Below, piece by piece: positions 43,646 to 52,890 of a DNA stretch of 60,556 bases. The stretch lies in contig DMSQ01000040.1 of NCBI GenBank assembly GCA_003457135.1, forward strand, positions 99,150 to 159,705. The letters run 5' to 3'. The translations under genes and the position numbers were made by a program. This DNA comes from Prolixibacteraceae bacterium. Lineage in GTDB: Bacteria > Bacteroidota > Bacteroidia > Bacteroidales > Prolixibacteraceae. The notes beneath the pieces are model-generated. The model had not been told where the DNA came from. It saw nothing but the letters and a program-made list of their open reading frames with translations, and searched no databases. Within the stretch, counting starts at the first letter, position 1. Every line of letters begins with the position of its first letter.

Positions 43646-45625
43646 ATGAATTACGAAATATTAAAAGATATTGTGATCATTTTGGCGCTTTCGACTTTTG
43701 TGAATTTCCTTTTCACAAAAATCAGGATACCTACACTTGTGGGATATCTGCTTACAGGCATAGTTGCAGGACCTTTTTTATTTGGTATTATTCAATCGCA
43801 ACATGAGATTGAACTAATGGCAGAACTTGGGGTAGTGATCCTGATGTTCACCATTGGGATGGAGTTCAGTCTCAAACATCTTTTAAGAATCAGGAGAATC
43901 GTCTTCCTTGGCGGGTTTTTTCAGGTTTCGATTACTGCCCTGATAACCATGGTAGTTGCCAGAAGCTACAATCTGGATTGGAAAGGGGCTCTTTTTGTCG
44001 GTTTTCTTACAGCTCTCAGCAGTACGGTAGTCGTTCTGAAGATCTTGCAGGATCGCTCAGAGGTGACCTCCAACTATGGCCGAACTGTGGTTGGAATCCT
44101 TATTTTTCAGGATATTTTGTTAGTTCCGTTGTTGCTTTTTACACCGTTCTTAAATGGCGACACAGCCAATATTGGTTCAGACCTTTACGCTTTAGCAATT
44201 AAGACGGTTCTGATTATTGCCTTCGTTTATGCCGGGAATAAATGGTTTATGCCCAAAATATTGCACTGGATTGCGATGACCAAAAATCAGGAATTGTTCC
44301 TGATGAGCGTATTGCTGATTTGTCTTTCGATTGCGTTACTCACATCCCAGCTTGGCATTACCCTTGCATTTGGGGCTTTCCTTGCGGGATTAATGATTTC
44401 AGAATCAGAATACAGCGATAATGCCTTCGGTAACCTTATCCCCTTTCGTGACACTTTCACGAGCTTTTTCTTTGTCTCGATTGGAATGTTACTCGATCTT
44501 AGTTTTGTTTACCAAAATATCGGAATTGTCATACTAACCGTTTTACTCGTCATCGGGATTAAGTTTATTGTTGGAGGATTTGTCGCTTTCCTGATGGGTC
44601 ACACCTTTCGTGGGATAATTCTGGTAGGTATTGCGTTAAGTCAGGTGGGAGAATTCTCTTTTATCCTCGCAAAATTGGGCATCAGTTACCATATAGTGAC
44701 GGACTATTATTTCCAGTTATTTCTTGCAGTCGCGATTATCACGATGTCTGTTTCGCCTTTATTGATCCAATTAGGAAATCCTTTGGCGACCATTTTATTA
44801 AAATTACCACTTCCGGGGTTTTTGATCGATGGCCTCTTCCCTCTGCAACAGATCGAAATCCCCAGACTCAATAACCACCTTGTACTCATCGGCAAAGATT
44901 CCCGGTCAATCAACCTTTCTGTAATGGCTAAATACAACAAAATCCCCTATATCTCCATTGTTTTCGATCCTGCTATAGTCCGCAAGAGACAAGAAAAAGG
45001 GGAGTCTATCATCTACGGAGATGCTATAAATGAGCCTATTCTTTATAAGGCCCATGTTGATACAGCCAAGACTATTGTGATCTCTGTAGGTGATTTGATT
45101 ATCTCTATGGCGATTATCAACAAAGTGCGGCATCTCAATAAACACGCGATGATATTGGTAAGGACAAAACATGTTGAAGATATAGAGGAGCTTTATCGTT
45201 TGGGAGCCAATCAGGTAATTCCAGAAGAATTCGAAACGGCGATTGATCTTTTCGAACGTGTTCTTTCCAATATGCTTCTTCCTCAAAATGAGATTGATAC
45301 AACCATTGCCCGGATCAGGGACGATCACTACGGAATTTTCTACGACAAGAAAGAGGATGAAAGATCAAATATCCTCAAAAATATTCCTAATATCGAAATT
45401 GTTGCGCTGAGAGTTGATGAACGATCAATCCTGACAGGAAAAACACTTACTGAATCCCAATTACGAAACAGATGCGGGGTTACTCTTGTTGCCATAAAAC
45501 GAAACGACCACCTGATTGATCACCCTTCTTCTAACACACGTCTGATCGGCGGCGATATTGCATATATACTGGGTAACTCGGAGCAAATAGCGAATGCTAC
45601 CGACCTGTTCAATATCATTTCATAA
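43646..45625 (+). CDS. CPA2-type cation:proton antiporter with TrkA domains
   Basis: 659 residues. About twelve hydrophobic segments (1-390) form a Na+/H+ exchanger domain, with VGYLLTGIVAGPFLFG, LGVVILMFTIGMEFSLK and TALSSTVVVLKIL typical of KefB/KefC-type carriers. A TrkA-N (RCK) nucleotide-binding domain follows (about 410-530, NHLVLIGKDSRSINLSVMAKY), then TrkA-C (about 570-655). It exchanges K+ or Na+ for protons, gated by a nucleotide or similar ligand. The RCK start lacks the full GxGxxG (GKDSRS), so its ligand may differ. Confidence 0.88.
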   Translation: MNYEILKDIVIILALSTFVNFLFTKIRIPTLVGYLLTGIVAGPFLFGIIQSQHEIELMAELGVVILMFTIGMEFSLKHLLRIRRIVFLGGFFQVSITALITMVVARSYNLDWKGALFVGFLTALSSTVVVLKILQDRSEVTSNYGRTVVGILIFQDILLVPLLLFTPFLNGDTANIGSDLYALAIKTVLIIAFVYAGNKWFMPKILHWIAMTKNQELFLMSVLLICLSIALLTSQLGITLAFGAFLAGLMISESEYSDNAFGNLIPFRDTFTSFFFVSIGMLLDLSFVYQNIGIVILTVLLVIGIKFIVGGFVAFLMGHTFRGIILVGIALSQVGEFSFILAKLGISYHIVTDYYFQLFLAVAIITMSVSPLLIQLGNPLATILLKLPLPGFLIDGLFPLQQIEIPRLNNHLVLIGKDSRSINLSVMAKYNKIPYISIVFDPAIVRKRQEKGESIIYGDAINEPILYKAHVDTAKTIVISVGDLIISMAIINKVRHLNKHAMILVRTKHVEDIEELYRLGANQVIPEEFETAIDLFERVLSNMLLPQNEIDTTIARIRDDHYGIFYDKKEDERSNILKNIPNIEIVALRVDERSILTGKTLTESQLRNRCGVTLVAIKRNDHLIDHPSSNTRLIGGDIAYILGNSEQIANATDLFNIIS

Positions 45626-45747
45626 AATGCACTAAATATTTTTAGCCAGTTGATTTTTTTAAGTTTCGGTAAAGATAGCGAATAATTGAAATTGAAGGTA
45701 TTAAGCATTTAAATGAATTCTGGATATATAGAATAAAAAATAGACTT

Positions 45748-45783
45748 TTTGTACGAAATTTATTGTTTGTATTTGTATATTTG
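45748..45783 (+). promoter_or_regulatory. Promoter of the RloA/RloB-like operon
   Basis: TTTG (45748-45751) and TATATTTG (45776-45783), an exact -7 match, are 24 bases apart. Transcription would start near 45790, about 18 bases before the ATG. The -7 box overlaps the left arm of the inverted repeat. Confidence 0.55.
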
Positions 45784-45808
45784 TGAAATATCCACAAATA
45801 TACAAATA
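45770..45808. promoter_or_regulatory. 16-bp perfect inverted repeat over promoter and start codon
   Basis: Left arm TATTTGTATATTTGTG (45770-45785), seven-base spacer, right arm CACAAATATACAAATA (45793-45808). The right arm ends on the A of the ATG and the left arm contains the -7 box. Because the left arm lies mostly before the expected transcription start, an RNA hairpin is less likely than a DNA operator for a dimeric repressor. Confidence 0.7.
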
Positions 45809-47076
45809 TGATTATCGAATTTAGTGTCAAAAATTATCGCTCAATCAAGGATTTACAAACTTTGAGCATGGTTGCCGCTCCAATCAAATCGAAATATCCA
45901 GAATTAGATGCCAACAATATTATTCCAGTTTCCGATAAGTTTTCATTGTTGAAATCTGTCGCTATTTATGGTGCCAATGGCAGTGGGAAAAGCAATCTTG
46001 TAAGGGCATTGCGAACAATGTTGATACTCATTAATGAATCTTTTAAGAATGAAAGTTTGGGTATTATTCTGGTTGAGCCATTTTTCTTAAATCTTCAGAG
46101 TTTTAAAGAACCTACCTTTTTCCAACTGATTTTCATTTGTGATGAAGTAAGGTATCGTTATGGTTTTGAGATGCTCAATGGGGAAATAAAAAGTGAATGG
46201 TTATTTGGGACTCCAGATAAAAAAGAAGTATATTTCTTTACCCGAGCAGATTCGAACATACAAATCAACGAGAAACAGTTTTCGGAAGGGAAAGGTCTCC
46301 TTGATAAGACTAGTAAATCAAATCTATTCCTGAATATCACTAAGGCTTTTAATGGTAAAATATCAAATCTAATTACAAATTATTTATCTAAAACCATTTC
46401 TATAAGTGGTGGCATAAGTGACAATGAATTTAGAGAAAGAACTAAATTATTAATCAAAAATGAACTTTTAAAAAATCAAATTATTGCCTTAATGAATCAT
46501 GCTGATTTTGGCATACAGGATATTTTTGAGAGAAGTTTTAAACCTGAAGATTTAGATGAGAATTCCTACACTAGTAAGTTGAAGAACATTTATGGGGAGA
46601 ATTTTGATTCTATTTCCACAAAAAGGATTATTTATAATCAAGAAGGCAAGGTGCTTTTCGAAAACAATTGGACTATGTATTTCAATGAATCTGAAGGAAC
46701 TTTGAAATTTTTTAATTATAGTGGTGTTGTTATCGATGCTTTAAATAATGGCACTGCCCTGATACTTGATGAATTTGATGCCCGTCTTCACCCCATGCTT
46801 ACAAAAAAACTGGTAGAAATGTTTAACTCGCCAACGATTAATAGAAACGGGGCGCAGTTAGTTTTTGTAACTTACGACACCAATTTACTTGACAATTCGC
46901 TGTTACGCCGCGATCAAATCTATTTTACTGAGAAAAATAAGATGCAGGAAACTGTGCTTTATTCTTTGGCAGATTTTAAAGGGGTGCGTAACGATGCTTC
47001 TTACGAAAAGGATTACATTAATGGGAAATACGGAGCCATCCCATTTTTAGGCGACTTCGAAAAACTGTTTCAGTAA
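45808..47076 (+). CDS. RloA/AbiLi-like AAA ATPase
   Basis: 422 residues, a SMC/OLD-like ATPase. N-terminal MIIEFSVKNYRSIKDLQTLSM, Walker A YGANGSGKS (Gly 55 to Ser 62), Walker B ALILDEFDARLHP (Asp 321, Glu 322) and a late VFVTYDTNLLDNSLLRRDQIYF switch region. This is the layout of RloA and of the AbiLi half of the lactococcal AbiL phage-abortive system. The partner RloB-like gene follows with TAATG overlap. It probably senses infection or DNA damage and controls the partner. No restriction genes are adjacent. The inverted repeat at its start suggests tight repression. Confidence 0.82.
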   Translation: MIIEFSVKNYRSIKDLQTLSMVAAPIKSKYPELDANNIIPVSDKFSLLKSVAIYGANGSGKSNLVRALRTMLILINESFKNESLGIILVEPFFLNLQSFKEPTFFQLIFICDEVRYRYGFEMLNGEIKSEWLFGTPDKKEVYFFTRADSNIQINEKQFSEGKGLLDKTSKSNLFLNITKAFNGKISNLITNYLSKTISISGGISDNEFRERTKLLIKNELLKNQIIALMNHADFGIQDIFERSFKPEDLDENSYTSKLKNIYGENFDSISTKRIIYNQEGKVLFENNWTMYFNESEGTLKFFNYSGVVIDALNNGTALILDEFDARLHPMLTKKLVEMFNSPTINRNGAQLVFVTYDTNLLDNSLLRRDQIYFTEKNKMQETVLYSLADFKGVRNDASYEKDYINGKYGAIPFLGDFEKLFQ

Positions 47077-47765
47077 TGACCAACCGAAAGCCTAAAGATT
47101 TGGATAAAGCGTGGAAAATTCGTCAGATGACGAACAAACGCGAGCTTGGACGACGGGAAATCCGTAACCTGTTTTATATTTTTTGTGAAGGTGAAAATAC
47201 AGAACCTGAGTATTTTAAATGTTTCCCGATAAATACTGAAACTAAAGTAACAGCCATCGGATTAGGGCGTAGTAAAACAGCATTGGTTGAAAAGGCTATA
47301 GATCTATTGACAAAGGATGGTTTGATGAAACGTCAGGCAAATTTTGATCCAGATCGCCAGTTGTGGGTTGTTTTTGATTTCGATTTTAGGGGTGATGTTA
47401 AAGAGGCTGGTGATTTCAATAATGCTATTAAATTAGCTCAAAAGAAAGGTATTCGGGTCGCATATTCAAACGATAGCTTCGAGCTTTGGTTTGTTTTGCA
47501 TTACCAATATCAAACTACTGCCTTAACAAGAAGGGAATATTACCAGATTTTATCGTCTAAACTGAATTGCAATTATGAGGAAGACGGGAAGACCAAAGAA
47601 TTTTCCAAAAGTTTATACCGCATCTTTTTAACGGATCAACCTACTGCAATTCAAAATGCTAAAAGATTGCACGACAGTAAATTTTATGATTATTTCTGTG
47701 ACCAAAATCCCTGTACCACGGTCTATGAATTGGTAGAGGAATTGAATAAATGTCTCAGAACCTAG
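47076..47765 (+). CDS. RloB/AbiLii-like protein
   Basis: 229 residues. RloB-domain motifs are RREIRNLFYIFCEGENTEPEYF (Glu 38, Glu 40, Glu 43), LWVVFDFDFRGD (Asp 101, Asp 103, Asp 107) and SNDSFELWFVLHY (131-143). The Glu and DxD set resembles a TOPRIM-like metal site, so a nuclease or nucleotide-processing toxin is plausible, though unproven. It overlaps the ATPase gene by one base, and the two form a self-contained module between the antiporter and nifJ. It is the probable effector of the pair. Confidence 0.82.
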   Translation: MTNRKPKDLDKAWKIRQMTNKRELGRREIRNLFYIFCEGENTEPEYFKCFPINTETKVTAIGLGRSKTALVEKAIDLLTKDGLMKRQANFDPDRQLWVVFDFDFRGDVKEAGDFNNAIKLAQKKGIRVAYSNDSFELWFVLHYQYQTTALTRREYYQILSSKLNCNYEEDGKTKEFSKSLYRIFLTDQPTAIQNAKRLHDSKFYDYFCDQNPCTTVYELVEELNKCLRT

Positions 47766-47789
47766 CCTGAATTAAAATACTGAAGTTAT

Positions 47790-47824
47790 AAAAAAACTCC
47801 GAAGTAGCTTGTACTCCGGAGTTT
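47790..47824 (-). terminator. Intrinsic terminator after nifJ
   Basis: AAACTCCG (47794-47801) pairs with CGGAGTTT (47817-47824), extended by AGTA/TACT. On the minus strand it is followed by a T-rich run, so it ends nifJ transcription. On the plus strand the tail is poor, but the hairpin could also close the RloB gene. Confidence 0.7.
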
Positions 47825-47887
47825 CTAAATGTTGGTCCCGGCCAAATTTTGAGGTTGCCCTGACCTTATCTCGATTGGTTTTTTCCT

Positions 47888-50800
47888 TTATTCAACTGTT
47901 GAATAATCCGCTACTGCCATTCTTTTATAGCTGTTGTAACGCCATTTGGCATTGTCTTCGGCAGCTTTGAAAAGTTCGTCAGCTACTTCAGGGAAAGCAT
48001 TTTTAAGAGAAGTATAACGTACCTCGCCGTTCAGGAAGCCCTGGAATTTCGACCAGTCAGGAGCGCTTGAATCAAGTACAAACGGATTCTTTCCTTCAGG
48101 TTCTATCGTTGGGTTGTAACGGTACAACGACCAGTAACCACATTCAACAGCCAGTTTTTCTTCGTGTTGGGTACGGCCCATTGATTGTTTCAAGCCGTGG
48201 CTAATACAAGGCGAATAAGCAATTATGAGTGATGGTCCCGGGTAAGCTTCAGCTTCGCGGATTACTTTCAGGTATTGTAACTGATTGGCTCCCATGGCAA
48301 CCTGTGCCACATAAACATATCCATACGACATGGCCATTACGCCGAGATCTTTTTTGCGTATGCGTTTTCCTGCTGCCGCAAATTTAGCGACTGCTCCAAC
48401 CGGAGTTGATTTGGATGCCTGGCCACCGGTGTTTGAGTAAACTTCGGTATCCATCACCAGAATGTTTACATCCTGGCCTGAAGCCATTACGTGATCCAAT
48501 CCACCGTAGCCAATATCGTAGGCCCAACCGTCTCCGCCAAAAATCCATACCGATTTTTTAACCAGGTACTGCTTCAATCCAATAATTTCCTTAGCGTACA
48601 CGGCAGTACTTCCGGCCAAAACTTCACGTACTTTTGCTGAAACTTCTTCAGTTGTTTCTGCATTCAGTTTATTTTCAATCCATGCTGTAAATGCTTCTTT
48701 TTCAGTATCTGTAGCTCCATCAGCAATAGCATTTTTCATGATCATTTCAATACGGTCGCGTTGTGCCGTAACACCTTCGGCCATACCGAAACCGTATTCG
48801 GCATTGTCTTCGAACAGAGAGTTTGCCCACGCAATTCCCTTTTCACTCTCTTTGTGCTTACAATATGGAGTTGCAGGAGCTGATCCTCCATAGATGGAAG
48901 AACAACCTGTGGCATTCGAAACCATCATCCGTTCGCCGTAAAGCTGCGAAATCAGTTTGATGTAAGGAGTTTCGCCACAACCGGCACAAGCTCCTGAGAA
49001 CTCGAACAATGGCTGTGCAAACTGTGAGTTTTTAACCGACTTATTTTTTTCAACCACTTTTTCCTTGTACGATACTTTTTTGTCGAAATGGTTCCATCGG
49101 CTGATTTCAGCATCCTGAGTATCCAGAGGTTTCATTTCCAAAGATTTGATTTTCGACGGACAAACATCGGCACAGTTACCGCAACCGGTACAGTCGAGCA
49201 CGCTTACCTGAATCCGGAAATTCAGATTCGGGAACTGTTTGTTTGGTACAGCCTGAAGTGATTTGGTTCCGTCAGGTAATTTGGCCATTTCTTCTTCGTT
49301 AATCAGGAACGGACGGATAGCGGCGTGAGGGCAAACATAAGCACACTGGTTACACTGGATACAGTTTTCATCCTGCCATTCAGGAACATTTACTGCGATA
49401 CCACGTTTTTCGTAGGCAGCAGTTCCAGCCATAAAAGTGCCATCTTCTGCTCCAAGGAATGTACTTACGGGTAAATCGTCCCCCTTTTGTGCATTGATTA
49501 CATCTACAATATTGGTGATATAAGCCGGACGATCGGAATCTTCATTCCCACTGCTGATCACAAGGTTTTTCCATTCAGACGGAATTTCCACTTTCACTAC
49601 ATTACTACCACCGGCATCAACCGCGGCATAGTTCATGGTGACAATCTTCTCGCCCATTCTGCCATACGATTTCACAATGGCATTTTTCATTTCTGAAACG
49701 GCAATTTCGAATGGAATAACTTCGGTGATCTTGAAGAATGCCGATTGCATGATGGTATTGGTGCGGTTACCAAGGCCAATTTCTTCACCCAGTTTAGTAC
49801 CGTTGATGATGTAAAATTTGATTTCGTTTTCAGCCATGTATTTTTTCATGCTGTCGGGAAGTCTTTTTATAGTCTCCTGCCCGTCCCAGATCGAGTTCAA
49901 CAAGAATGAACCACCTTTTTTCAGTCCTTTAAGTACATCGTACAGGTGGAGGTATGCCGGAACATGGCAGGCAACAAAGTCAGGATTAGTGACCAGATAC
50001 GTTGAACGGATTGGCACATCGCCAAAGCGAAGGTGTGAGGAGGTAAATCCGCCCGATTTTTTCGAGTCGTATGCGAAATAGGCCTGACAATATTTGTCGG
50101 TGGCTTCGCTGATAATTTTAATGGAGTTTTTGTTGGCCCCAACTGTACCATCCGAACCCAACCCATAGAATTTGGCTTCGTAAGTTCCGGCAGGCGCTGC
50201 ATTTACTTCAGGTTTTAAAGGAAGTGATTTGAAAGTCACATCATCAACAATACCAATGGTAAACTGGTTTTTGGGTTCATTCAGTTCAAGGTTTTCGTAC
50301 ACGCCGATAATCTGTGCAGGAGTTGTGTCTTTTGAACCCAATCCGAAACGTCCGCCCACGATGAGCGGCGCATTATCTTTTCCCTGGAAGAGTTCACAAA
50401 CATCGAGGTACATAGGTTCTCCGTTTGCTCCGGGTTCTTTGCTCCGATCGAGAACTGCGATGCGTTTAACCGATTTTGGCAAAGCATTGAAGAAATATTT
50501 GGCAGAGAACGGACGGTACAGGTGAACGGCCATCAAACCAACTTTTTTGCCCTGAGTGGCCAGATAGTCAATGGTTTCGCGAACAGTTTCGGTAACCGAA
50601 CCCATAGCGATGATAATGTTTTCTGCGTCTTCAGCGCCGTAATAGTCAAATGGGTGGTATTCGCGGCCGGTAATCCTTTTAATTTCATTCATGTACCCTT
50701 CAACAATATCGGGAACGGCATCATAAAAACGGTTTGAAGCTTCTTTGGCCTGAAAGAAAATATCCGGATTTTGAGCTGTTCCGCGAGTCACAGGGTGTTC

Positions 50801-51436
50801 AGGATTTAAGGCACGGTCCCTGAATTCCTGGATCAGGTTCATATCAACCAATGGAAGCATATCTTCCTTGCTGATTACTTCGATTTTCTGGATTTCGTGC
50901 GAGGTGCGGAACCCGTCGAAGAATGACATGAATGGGATCCGTGATTTCAGGGTTGCCAAATGAGAAACACCGGCAAGGTCCATTTCTTCCTGAACTGAAC
51001 CGGCAGCCAGCATGGCGAAACCGGTCTGACGTGCGGAGTAAACGTCGCTGTGGTCACCAAAAATAGATAAAGCATGACTTGCAAGTGCACGCGCACTGAT
51101 ATGAAATACGCAGGGAAGTAACTCCCCGGCAATTTTGTACATGTTTGGGATCATCAGCAACAATCCCTGTGAAGCTGTGTAAGTTGAAGTTAATGAACCC
51201 GACTGCAATGCTCCGTGAACAGCGCCGGCTGCCCCGCCTTCGCTCTGCATTTCGGCCAGGCGGACCGGACGCCCGAATAGATTTGTTTTTCCGTTTGCTG
51301 CCCATTCGTCAACATATTCGGCCATTGTTGATGAGGGTGTAATTGGGTAGATACAGGCTACCTCGCTGAACATGTAACTGATATGCGCTGCGGCATAGTT
51401 TCCGTCACATGTAATGAACTTTTTTTTGTTTGCCAT
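47888..51436 (-). CDS. nifJ: Pyruvate:ferredoxin (flavodoxin) oxidoreductase
   Basis: 1182 residues, the size of single-chain PFOR/NifJ. Domain I has YPITPSSTMAEYVDEWAA (about 30-47). Two 4Fe-4S motifs, CIQCNQCAYVCP (about 700) and CTGCGNCADVCPS (about 756), form the ferredoxin domain, and CAGCGETPYIK plus GGDGWAYDIGYGGLDHV bind TPP. It converts pyruvate to acetyl-CoA and CO2 and reduces ferredoxin, feeding the pta-ackA route in the same window. It is oxygen sensitive, which fits an anaerobic life. Possible co-transcription with the ATPase gene 72 bases upstream. Confidence 0.96.
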   Translation of the reverse strand: MANKKKFITCDGNYAAAHISYMFSEVACIYPITPSSTMAEYVDEWAANGKTNLFGRPVRLAEMQSEGGAAGAVHGALQSGSLTSTYTASQGLLLMIPNMYKIAGELLPCVFHISARALASHALSIFGDHSDVYSARQTGFAMLAAGSVQEEMDLAGVSHLATLKSRIPFMSFFDGFRTSHEIQKIEVISKEDMLPLVDMNLIQEFRDRALNPEHPVTRGTAQNPDIFFQAKEASNRFYDAVPDIVEGYMNEIKRITGREYHPFDYYGAEDAENIIIAMGSVTETVRETIDYLATQGKKVGLMAVHLYRPFSAKYFFNALPKSVKRIAVLDRSKEPGANGEPMYLDVCELFQGKDNAPLIVGGRFGLGSKDTTPAQIIGVYENLELNEPKNQFTIGIVDDVTFKSLPLKPEVNAAPAGTYEAKFYGLGSDGTVGANKNSIKIISEATDKYCQAYFAYDSKKSGGFTSSHLRFGDVPIRSTYLVTNPDFVACHVPAYLHLYDVLKGLKKGGSFLLNSIWDGQETIKRLPDSMKKYMAENEIKFYIINGTKLGEEIGLGNRTNTIMQSAFFKITEVIPFEIAVSEMKNAIVKSYGRMGEKIVTMNYAAVDAGGSNVVKVEIPSEWKNLVISSGNEDSDRPAYITNIVDVINAQKGDDLPVSTFLGAEDGTFMAGTAAYEKRGIAVNVPEWQDENCIQCNQCAYVCPHAAIRPFLINEEEMAKLPDGTKSLQAVPNKQFPNLNFRIQVSVLDCTGCGNCADVCPSKIKSLEMKPLDTQDAEISRWNHFDKKVSYKEKVVEKNKSVKNSQFAQPLFEFSGACAGCGETPYIKLISQLYGERMMVSNATGCSSIYGGSAPATPYCKHKESEKGIAWANSLFEDNAEYGFGMAEGVTAQRDRIEMIMKNAIADGATDTEKEAFTAWIENKLNAETTEEVSAKVREVLAGSTAVYAKEIIGLKQYLVKKSVWIFGGDGWAYDIGYGGLDHVMASGQDVNILVMDTEVYSNTGGQASKSTPVGAVAKFAAAGKRIRKKDLGVMAMSYGYVYVAQVAMGANQLQYLKVIREAEAYPGPSLIIAYSPCISHGLKQSMGRTQHEEKLAVECGYWSLYRYNPTIEPEGKNPFVLDSSAPDWSKFQGFLNGEVRYTSLKNAFPEVADELFKAAEDNAKWRYNSYKRMAVADYSTVE

Positions 51437-51508
51437 TGGTGTAATGTTTAATTCGTATTTTTTTGATCAGTTTATATTTTGATTATTTTCTTCTTCTTTC
51501 TAAGATTT

Positions 51509-52687
51509 CTAATACAGAAACCCGAATAACCATAAAGGTATAATATCTCCCGTGCCAACTTCAATCATATCAGCGGCTGCAAAATAACCATCGTCGGCCG
51601 GAATACAATATTTTCCGCCAACACTGAAATGATACTGCTCGTCAACCTTAAAATTTGCTTTACCTGAACTTTTGATCTGATGCTGGTAGCCGACCTGATT
51701 GTAGAAAAAGGTTTGCCTTAAAATTTTACTGGTGATATTTCCCGGATCAATAGCATACATCAGATTCGTATTATGCAGGTAAACCAGTTCGGGTTTTTTG
51801 ATATCATCCTCCTGTCCATTCGAAAAAAGCAGGTTAATAATCCGTGCATTTTTCATGTAACGCAAATAATTCATAATGGTAGCTCTCGAAGTCTGAACAT
51901 CAGTACTTATTTTACTCACGTTGGGCGAAAAAGGCGCCTGACTGGCGATGACCTGCAGTAGTTTCCTCAATTTGGGAAGGTACTGCAAATCAATCTGATT
52001 CAGATAAGTTACATCAATTTCGAGAGCCAGATTAATGTGTTTTAACAAGGTCTCGTTGTAAAAACCTTTGTTCTCGAGGAAGTAAGGATAAAACCCATCT
52101 TTCAGATAGTCATTGAAAAATGCAAGTGGTTTTACTGCCTGAGTGACCTCCCGGGCTATACTGGTGTGATTGGTTAAAATTTCCTGAAAGGAGTATCTCC
52201 TGAAGTTCAGGTTCGATTGATAGTTAATGTACTCCCTGAAAGAAAGGCCTTCGAGGTAATAAATTTTGGCTATATCCTGTAATTCATTGTTGCGATCCAA
52301 GATACGCAATACCGGCGATGCGGAAAAAATGATTTTTAACTCCGGAAAATTGGTATAACAGGTTTTTAATTCAGAAGCCCATTCAGGATATTTGTTTATT
52401 TGATCCAGAATCAGTGTTTTACCTCCTGTTTTGTAGAACTCGTCGGCAAACGATACAATTTTCCGTTTGGCAAAATAGAAGTTATTCAGATTCACATACA
52501 GGCAGGACTTATCATTTAAAAACTTCTCTTTCACAATATCAAGAAGGAAAGTAGTTTTGCCTACACCCCGGAATCCTTTAATTCCAATGATCCGGTCATC
52601 CCAGTTAATTTCGTCGAGAAGTTCTCTCCGGATTGTTTTGCTGGATTGTTCGAGTAATGTATTGTGAATATTGACCAGATTTTGCAT
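51509..52687 (-). CDS. DUF4143-type AAA ATPase
   Basis: 392 residues. Walker A GFRGVGKT (38-45), Walker B-like TLILDQINKYPEWASEL, a winged-helix-like part (SKISTDVQTSRATIMNYLRYMKNARIINLL) and a C-terminal PD-(D/E)xK-like segment (HQIKSSGKANFKVDEQYHFSVGGKY). This matches the ATP-binding/DUF4143 family found in bacteria and archaea, often on mobile or variable regions. The role is unknown. Normal C-terminal nuclease-like residues could not be confirmed. Confidence 0.8.
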   Translation of the reverse strand: MQNLVNIHNTLLEQSSKTIRRELLDEINWDDRIIGIKGFRGVGKTTFLLDIVKEKFLNDKSCLYVNLNNFYFAKRKIVSFADEFYKTGGKTLILDQINKYPEWASELKTCYTNFPELKIIFSASPVLRILDRNNELQDIAKIYYLEGLSFREYINYQSNLNFRRYSFQEILTNHTSIAREVTQAVKPLAFFNDYLKDGFYPYFLENKGFYNETLLKHINLALEIDVTYLNQIDLQYLPKLRKLLQVIASQAPFSPNVSKISTDVQTSRATIMNYLRYMKNARIINLLFSNGQEDDIKKPELVYLHNTNLMYAIDPGNITSKILRQTFFYNQVGYQHQIKSSGKANFKVDEQYHFSVGGKYCIPADDGYFAAADMIEVGTGDIIPLWLFGFLY

Positions 52688-52838
52688 TGACAGAATTTAT
52701 GCGACAAAATTACTGTTTTGAATCTGTAATATTGCAATCTATAGATAACAAAATTGCTTTAAAATTGCAATTTAGAATTATTAAAAATAAGAGATCGTTG
52801 CAATTTGAATGGGATCGGTTAAAATAAATGGGTTAAAA

Positions 52839-52868
52839 TAAAAAAGAGAGCTTTTACACTCTCTTTTT
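52839..52868 (-). terminator. Intrinsic terminator after rho
   Basis: AAAAAGAGAG (52841-52850) and CTCTCTTTTT (52859-52868) form a perfect 10-bp stem with a CTTTTACA loop; T-tract on both strands, so bidirectional. It lies 22 bases past the rho stop. Confidence 0.85.
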
Positions 52869-52890
52869 CTATCTCAAGTTAAAATTCTGT

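Noticed and set aside
47825..47887. Possible tRNA or small RNA between the RloB-like gene and nifJ
   Set aside because: Some short pairing is possible (GGTTGCCCTGACC) but there is no cloverleaf or T-loop consensus; the adjacent hairpin is explained as the nifJ terminator.
51509..52687. Reading the DUF4143 ATPase as a further defence gene
   Set aside because: The family is widespread with unknown function and no paired effector lies beside it; proximity to the RloA/RloB-like module (separated by nifJ) is not enough.
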